In this document: positions 8,054-11,748 of the stretch, piece by piece
Layout of the letters: every line of letters starts with the position of its first letter
How positions within the stretch are numbered: position 1 is the stretch's first letter
NCBI GenBank assembly: GCA_003266105.1
Contig: MVAA01000068.1
Span: forward strand, 1 to 11,748
From: Methanosphaera sp. rholeuAM6
GTDB taxonomy: Archaea > Methanobacteriota > Methanobacteria > Methanobacteriales > Methanobacteriaceae
Length of the DNA stretch: 11,748 nt
Direction of reading: 5' to 3'
Notes under the pieces: model-generated
Told to the model about the DNA's origin: nothing
The model's input: the letters and a program-made list of their open reading frames with translations, nothing else
Databases searched by the model: none
Program-made: the position numbers and the translations under genes

Positions 8054-8059
8054 TCACCT
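8054..8059 (-). promoter_or_regulatory. Ribosome binding site of lysC
   Basis: AGGTGA on the minus strand, 4 bases before the ATG at 8049. It rules against the upstream in-frame ATG at 8094, which would place this site inside the coding region. Confidence 0.65.
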
Positions 8060-8084
8060 TTAATTGATATAATATTTAATTTAT

Positions 8085-8125
8085 AGATTAACAATATAGT
8101 TATTCCTAATAATATATGTGATTTA
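8085..8125 (-). promoter_or_regulatory. Probable promoter region of the lysine operon
   Basis: Reading the minus strand, two TATA-like elements lie at a fitting distance from lysC: CACATATATTATT around 8106-8118 and AACTATATTG around 8094-8103. A start about 25 bases downstream of either would give a leader of some 20-40 bases. The surrounding DNA is so AT-rich that neither can be singled out by eye. Confidence 0.3.
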
Positions 8126-8206
8126 GATAATAATAAAATTTATGGCAATATTATAGATTAAGTTTATGAAATAGTTACAATTGAACATGACCCAGTTGAT
8201 ATTTGA

Positions 8207-8219
8207 GATTATCATAATC
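8207..8219. repeat. 13-base perfect palindrome, candidate operator
   Basis: GATTAT-C-ATAATC, two 6-base arms around one base, flanked as A...AAT. It resembles the palindrome at 8375-8387 (12 of 17 positions the same when flanks are included). An operator function for the divergent promoters is inference. Confidence 0.4.
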
Positions 8220-8282
8220 AATTTTATTTTGCTTAGACAAGTTAAAAACCTACTCCCCAAAAAAAAATTGAACGGGAATAAC

Positions 8283-8320
8283 TTGAATTCCATATTCAAT
8301 CAACATTTTTTATTTTTTTT
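8283..8320 (+). terminator. Hairpin followed by T-rich tract, orphan terminator-like element
   Basis: TTGAAT (8283-8288) and ATTCAA (8294-8299) can pair around a 5-base loop, followed by a T6 and then a T8 run. This looks like a plus-strand terminator, yet no plus-strand gene ends before it. It may insulate the adhesin promoter, end a short unannotated RNA, or simply be chance in AT-rich DNA. Confidence 0.3.
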
Positions 8321-8328
8321 AAATGAAT

Positions 8329-8350
8329 TTACAAAAAATTTGTAATTACA
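8329..8350. repeat. Inverted-repeat cluster of TTACA / TGTAA half-sites
   Basis: TTACAAA (8329-8335) and TTTGTAA (8339-8345) form a 7-base inverted repeat around AAA; the right arm overlaps a second perfect palindrome, TGTAATTACA (8341-8350). Three half-sites thus sit within 22 bases. This is the layout of a binding site for a dimeric regulator, but could also form a small hairpin. Confidence 0.35.
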
Positions 8351-8374
8351 GTTAATTTTATTATCTTAAAAGTA

Positions 8375-8387
8375 GATATTAAATATC
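8375..8387. repeat. 13-base perfect palindrome, candidate operator
   Basis: GATATT-A-AATATC, two 6-base arms around one base. It continues rightward into ATATCAATTAAA (8383-8394), a 12-base string also found on the minus strand just before the lysC ribosome binding site (8060-8071). Its centre is 168 bases from that of the similar palindrome at 8207-8219. Confidence 0.4.
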
Positions 8388-8450
8388 AATTAAATAGAAA
8401 ATTGTATTTTATTTTCAGAGGATTATAACCTGTTGATAAATAATACAACA

Positions 8451-8466
8451 CCATATTTAATAATGA
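8451..8466 (+). promoter_or_regulatory. Possible TATA region of the adhesin gene
   Basis: CCATATTTAATAATG is the best TATA-like string within 100 bases upstream of the adhesin ATG. A start about 25 bases downstream would give a leader of roughly 50 bases. Other AT-rich strings nearby compete, so this is a weak call. Confidence 0.25.
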
Positions 8467-8524
8467 TTTATGCTAAAGTGAGAAGAAGATCAAAACTTCT
8501 GAAATAATTTAAGATGAAAAAAAT

Positions 8525-8529
8525 GTGAT
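8525..8529 (+). promoter_or_regulatory. Ribosome binding site of the adhesin gene
   Basis: GTGAT, 3 bases before the ATG at 8533, the same core used by the other genes here. Together with the signal peptide that begins at this ATG, it fixes the start. Confidence 0.5.
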
Positions 8530-8532
8530 ACT

Positions 8533-11500
8533 ATGCTGAATAATAAAAAATGTTTCTTATGTTTCATAATTTTAATAGTATTATTATCCGGTTTGACAGT
8601 TGTCAGTGCAACACAAAACAATACTGATGCAATGACAAACACAATCACAAGTGACACTCCCGTCACTACAGCCAGCGATAATACTGTTTTACATGACGCA
8701 AAAGAAGAAACTACGTATGACGAATATAACGAGGTTAACACAACAACTAAATCAGTGACAAAACAGGATACTACAAATACTGATACAAAAACATCAACAA
8801 ACACAGTAGCAAACTATGATGAATTAATAAATGCAGTTAACTCTGCAAAGACATCAAATGATGCTAGTTATACAATAAGTTTACTGCCCGGCAACTATAC
8901 AGCAACGGGGAATATGATCTGGGGTGATGCAACCGGCAGTACACGTAAGTTAATTATCAACGGTAATGGTATAACTCTTGACGGTCAGGAAATCTATCAG
9001 TTCATGAAAGTAAACACTGGTTACACATTAGAACTTGAACATATAGCTTTTACCAGATTTAATGCAACACATGGTGGTGTAATATACAATGGAGGTACTG
9101 TAAAAGTAACCGACACTAACTACACAAGTAATAATGGAAGATACTTCGGTGGTGCAATATACAATAGTGGAAGTATTACTGTAAACGCTTCCAGATTCAT
9201 AAAAAATAATGGTACATTCTATGGAGGTGCCATATACAATCCGGGTAATTTGACTGTCATAAATTCTTACTTCGCCGATAATAATGAAAATTTCTTTGGT
9301 GGTGCTATATACAATTTAGGTAGAGCAAATATAACTACTTCATTGTTCTATAATAACACTGCAAGAAATGGAAGTGCAGTTTACAATACTAATGCCAGTA
9401 CACTTACCATATCCAATTCCAACTTTACGTTTAACAAGGCAAGTAATTATGCTGCAGTATATAATAATGGTACTATTACTGTGGATAATTCCAACTTCAT
9501 TAACAACACGGCAAAATCAAGTGGGGCAATATATGGTGAACGGGGTTCTGTTCAAGTAAGATATTCTAATTTTACAGGAAATAATCGTGAAAACTTCATT
9601 GTACAAAATCGTAAAATTCTATTAGTTGAAAATGACAATTATATCAGTCTAGCTACCGTTTCAGTATATCTTGATGATAGTGACACACCGGTATATAGCG
9701 GTTCATTAAGTGATTATGAAGTAGATAAAGGTCATAATATACGTATAGTGTTTAGTAGTCGTTGGAATACCATTACTAATGTAGGATATGATTTAGGAAT
9801 GGTGGCTTGGGATAGTTATTCACATAGTTATGCTCAGCTTGTTGAAGCTGTTGAAGCAGCTAAAACATTTGAAGAGGATAGCTTAACGATAGGTTTATTA
9901 CCTGGCGATTATAATGCAACTGCAAATATGACATGGGGCAATGCAACCGGGGGCGTTCGTAAACTGATAATAGAAGGTAATGGTATAACACTTGATGGTA
10001 ATGATGAATATCAGTTCATGAAAGTATGTGAAAGTTATTCATTAGAATTGAATAATATTACATTAACCAAGTATGTAGCAGAAAATGGTGGAGTAATCTA
10101 CAATGAAAAGGGAACTTTAATTATTACTGATAGTAAATTAAACAATAACATTGCTACAGAATATGGTGGGGCAATATATAATGATTATGGTGTTCAAGCA
10201 GTAATCATCAACACTGAATTAATTTACAATACTGCACAAAGAATTGGAGGAGCAATATGTAATGATCACACATTATTAACAATTGAAAGTAGTAGACTAA
10301 ATAATAACTATGCAAAGGGTAATGGTGGTGCAATAGAGAATTCAGGTAATCTCACCATCATAAATTCTTTCTTTGAAGAAAATTCGGCTAAGTGTGGTGG
10401 TGCACTACTTGGTGGTCTTCAAAATATTTCTAATTCCAAATTTATTGAGAACTACGCAGATTGGGGTGGTGCAATATATAATACATATGATTGTTCCGTA
10501 AGTACATGTGAATTTATAGAGAACCACGCAACCATTCGGGGTGGTGTGATATATAACGAAAATAAAATTAATATTACCTATTCTAACTTCACAAGAAACA
10601 ATGGAGGAAAATTTGGTTACATACTAGATACATTTCATGGTATTTATTATATGACAAATTCAATTTTCGCGGATAACACAGAAAAAAACTATGTCATAAG
10701 AAGAAATAATCATATTGAATTACTTCGAAGTGATTTTTATACTTCAGATAATGTTTCAATTTATCTTGATGATAATGAACCATGTGTATTCACGGGATTA
10801 TTGGATGATTACACAATACCTGAAAGTTATAATAAGATTCGTTTAGTGCCCAATAGTAATAATTCCAGTAGTTATAATAACATGTTTGTCTTAAATGCAA
10901 TCAAATATGATTCTACAGTACATAATTATGATGAACTTGTTGAGGCTGTCGAATATGCTAAAAGAGCAGATGATGATTATTATATTTATTTGGATACAGG
11001 AAATTATGATGCAACTGCCAATATGACCTTGGGTGAAACATTTGGTGTTATACGTAAATTGACTATTATAAATAATGGCGGAAATACTCTTAATGGTAAA
11101 AATCTTTATCAATTTATGACTGTAAAGGAAGGTTACACTTTAGAAATAAAAAATACTACTTTTCGTAATTTTAGAGCAATTAACGGAAGTGTATTTTACA
11201 ATAATGGTGGTACTGTTATCCTAAATGGTACTAACTTATATAATAATTATGCAATTGATTCTGGTGGTGTAATTTACAATGATGGTGGAAATGTTAGTTT
11301 AATTGGTGGTTTTGGTTATAAAAATGTTGCTTATAATAGTGCTAGCAAATATGGTGGATTAATAGCTAATATAGGTGATGGAACTATAACCGTTTCGGAT
11401 TATTTTATTCATCACAATAGTGCTGATAGTGGGGGTGTCATATTTAATAATTTAAATGGTATGGTGAGTATCAAGGATTGTTATTTGGAATGTAATGATG

Positions 11501-11748
11501 CAACTAATGGTGGTGTGATATTCACAAATGGTAGTCCAACAATAATTGATTATCAAGATTCTTATTATTTTGAATATCATAATGCTTTAATTAATATAAC
11601 GGATTCTCATTTCATTGAGAATACTGCAAGTTATGGTGGTGCTATATACAATTTAGCCAGTAAAGTTGAAGTATTTTGTTCTGAATTTACTATCAATAGT
11701 GCAGATATTGATGGTGGTGCAATATATGTCTATGGAAAGACTAACCCC
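8533..11748 (+). CDS. Giant secreted Asn/Thr-rich beta-helix adhesin-like protein (5' part)
   Basis: The reading frame is open for 1072 codons from ATG 8533 to the last base with no stop, so the gene is truncated only by the window. GTGAT stands 3 bases before the ATG. Residues 1-26 are a signal peptide (NKK, hydrophobic core 7-24, VSA cleavage site). Residues 27-94 are a Thr/Asn-rich linker. Three modules follow: 95-432, 433-798 and 799 onward. Each starts with Y(D/A)(E/Q)L(V/I)xAV, a cap containing NYxATxNM and YQFMxV, then beta-helix coils marked by GG(A/V)IYN and, less strictly, FxxN. Modules 1 and 2 close with a (V/I)S(V/I)YLDD segment followed by a strand-rich stretch; the end of module 3 is outside the window. 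The GGAI/FxxN pairing is that of chlamydial Pmp proteins and of the adhesin-like proteins of Methanosphaera and Methanobrevibacter. A role at the cell surface in attachment to other microbes or host material is inference; any wall anchor lies beyond the window. Neighbouring lysC is divergent. Confidence 0.92.
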   Translation, partial: MLNNKKCFLCFIILIVLLSGLTVVSATQNNTDAMTNTITSDTPVTTASDNTVLHDAKEETTYDEYNEVNTTTKSVTKQDTTNTDTKTSTNTVANYDELINAVNSAKTSNDASYTISLLPGNYTATGNMIWGDATGSTRKLIINGNGITLDGQEIYQFMKVNTGYTLELEHIAFTRFNATHGGVIYNGGTVKVTDTNYTSNNGRYFGGAIYNSGSITVNASRFIKNNGTFYGGAIYNPGNLTVINSYFADNNENFFGGAIYNLGRANITTSLFYNNTARNGSAVYNTNASTLTISNSNFTFNKASNYAAVYNNGTITVDNSNFINNTAKSSGAIYGERGSVQVRYSNFTGNNRENFIVQNRKILLVENDNYISLATVSVYLDDSDTPVYSGSLSDYEVDKGHNIRIVFSSRWNTITNVGYDLGMVAWDSYSHSYAQLVEAVEAAKTFEEDSLTIGLLPGDYNATANMTWGNATGGVRKLIIEGNGITLDGNDEYQFMKVCESYSLELNNITLTKYVAENGGVIYNEKGTLIITDSKLNNNIATEYGGAIYNDYGVQAVIINTELIYNTAQRIGGAICNDHTLLTIESSRLNNNYAKGNGGAIENSGNLTIINSFFEENSAKCGGALLGGLQNISNSKFIENYADWGGAIYNTYDCSVSTCEFIENHATIRGGVIYNENKINITYSNFTRNNGGKFGYILDTFHGIYYMTNSIFADNTEKNYVIRRNNHIELLRSDFYTSDNVSIYLDDNEPCVFTGLLDDYTIPESYNKIRLVPNSNNSSSYNNMFVLNAIKYDSTVHNYDELVEAVEYAKRADDDYYIYLDTGNYDATANMTLGETFGVIRKLTIINNGGNTLNGKNLYQFMTVKEGYTLEIKNTTFRNFRAINGSVFYNNGGTVILNGTNLYNNYAIDSGGVIYNDGGNVSLIGGFGYKNVAYNSASKYGGLIANIGDGTITVSDYFIHHNSADSGGVIFNNLNGMVSIKDCYLECNDATNGGVIFTNGSPTIIDYQDSYYFEYHNALINITDSHFIENTASYGGAIYNLASKVEVFCSEFTINSADIDGGAIYVYGKTNP
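8815..9828 (+). repeat. Adhesin module 1 (residues 95-432)
   Basis: Begins with YDELINAV, continues with the cap (LLPGNYTATGNM, NGNGITLDG, YQFMKV) and seven coil repeats marked by GGVIYN to SGAIYG, then closes with VSVYLDDSDTPVYSGS. Contains no cysteine. Cap DNA shares the exact 18-base string TATCAGTTCATGAAAGTA (8995-9012) with module 2. Confidence 0.8.
9073..9531 (+). repeat. Tandem 75-base coil repeats in module 1
   Basis: The GG(A/V)IYN codons begin at 9073, 9148, 9223 and 9298, exactly 75 bases apart, each reading GGtGGtGcaATATACAAT with few changes. Degenerate copies follow at 9370, 9448 and 9520 (spacings 72, 78 and 72). The unit of 24-26 residues is one turn of a right-handed beta-helix. 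Confidence 0.75.
9829..10926 (+). repeat. Adhesin module 2 (residues 433-798)
   Basis: Begins with YAQLVEAV, has the cap (LLPGDYNATANM, EGNGITLDG, YQFMKV) and about seven coil repeats (GGVIYN, GGAIYN, GGAICN, GGAIEN, GGALLG, GGAIYN, GGVIYN), then VSIYLDDNEPCVFTG. It is slightly longer than module 1 and has six cysteines (499, 576, 621, 654, 659, 751) where module 1 has none. Confidence 0.8.
10927..11748 (+). repeat. Adhesin module 3 (residues 799 onward, cut by window end)
   Basis: Begins with YDELVEAV and the cap (TGNYDATANM, NNGGNTLNG, YQFMTV), followed by seven coil repeats (GSVFYN, GGVIYN, GGLIAN, GGVIFN, GGVIFT, GGAIYN, GGAIYV). The closing segment is not reached. The cap is less like modules 1 and 2 than those are to each other. 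Three cysteines (983, 987, 1049). Confidence 0.75.

Larger units (their letters stand above)
8050..8532. other. Divergent intergenic region without a convincing gene
   Basis: These 483 bases separate lysC (minus) from the adhesin gene (plus). They are very AT-rich and should hold both promoters. The visible structure is: direct repeats of TTATAGATTA at 8081-8090 and 8151-8160; perfect inverted repeats at 8207-8219 and 8375-8387; a TTACA/TGTAA cluster at 8329-8350; a hairpin with T-rich tract at 8283-8320; and homopolymers A9 (8259-8267) and T8 (8313-8320). An ATG-started frame of 52 codons at 8187-8345 lacks a ribosome binding site and is not called. No tRNA-like or IS-end structure was seen. 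Confidence 0.7.

Noticed and set aside
8187..8345. Plus-strand ORF of 52 codons starting MTQLIFEIIIINFILL in the divergent intergenic region
   Set aside because: No ribosome binding site before the ATG, its Lys and Phe runs come from homopolymer tracts, and it spans the hairpin and palindromes. No family recognised.
8490..8804. Minus-strand ORF of 104 codons rich in Val and Phe
   Set aside because: It is antisense to the signal peptide and Thr/Asn linker of the adhesin; the valine-rich content is the complement of Thr and Asn codons, with no ribosome binding site.
9073..9531. Tandem 75-base repeats considered as a CRISPR-like or noncoding array
   Set aside because: The reading frame is open through all units and period and changes keep codon phase, so these are protein repeats.
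10891..11112. Minus-strand ORF of 73 codons
   Set aside because: Antisense shadow of adhesin module 3, which is a continuous frame with clear repeat structure.

Overview
The window looks like a piece of a mesophilic, gut-type methanogenic archaeon of the Methanobacteriales, most likely Methanosphaera or a close relative such as Methanobrevibacter. The evidence is very AT-rich DNA with heavy use of ATA and AAT codons, ribosome binding sites of the archaeal AGGTGAT type, an archaeal/fungal-type aspartate-semialdehyde dehydrogenase, and a very large Asn/Thr-rich secreted protein built of GGAIYN repeats, as in the adhesin-like proteins of these methanogens. The genus is an inference; there is no rRNA gene here.

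Layout. Positions 84-8049 are six genes on the minus strand, transcribed from right to left: lysC (aspartokinase), dapA, dapB, asd, a PAP2-family membrane phosphatase, and a 1107-residue coiled-coil protein ending in a winged-helix-like domain. The first four are tightly packed (ATGA overlap between lysC and dapA, a few bases or less between the others) and form a lysine-biosynthesis operon: aspartate to aspartyl phosphate (LysC), to aspartate semialdehyde (Asd), to dihydrodipicolinate (DapA), to tetrahydrodipicolinate (DapB). The later steps are not in the window. The PAP2 gene follows asd after 37 bases holding a pyrimidine-rich tract that could terminate or weaken transcription. The coiled-coil gene follows PAP2 after 59 bases. 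Lysine is a component of pseudomurein peptides and PAP2 enzymes recycle polyprenyl diphosphate carriers, so a cell-wall theme is possible but is inference.

Positions 8050-8532 are a 483-base AT-rich divergent intergenic region with no convincing gene. It holds several short perfect inverted repeats, a hairpin followed by a T-rich tract, and presumably the promoters of lysC (minus) and the adhesin (plus).

Positions 8533-11748 are the 5' part of a plus-strand gene for a giant secreted beta-helix adhesin-like protein. The frame is open for 1072 codons with no stop and runs off the end of the window. It has a signal peptide, a Thr/Asn-rich linker and three large modules, the last cut by the window end. 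Each module has an N-terminal cap followed by beta-helix coils of about 25 residues; modules 1 and 2 also show a C-terminal closing segment.

Several starts here need care. In the coiled-coil gene, dapB and asd the longest reading frame begins at a codon that overlaps the Shine-Dalgarno sequence, exactly 9 bases upstream of the better ATG. I saw no tRNA, rRNA, CRISPR array, insertion sequence or attachment site.
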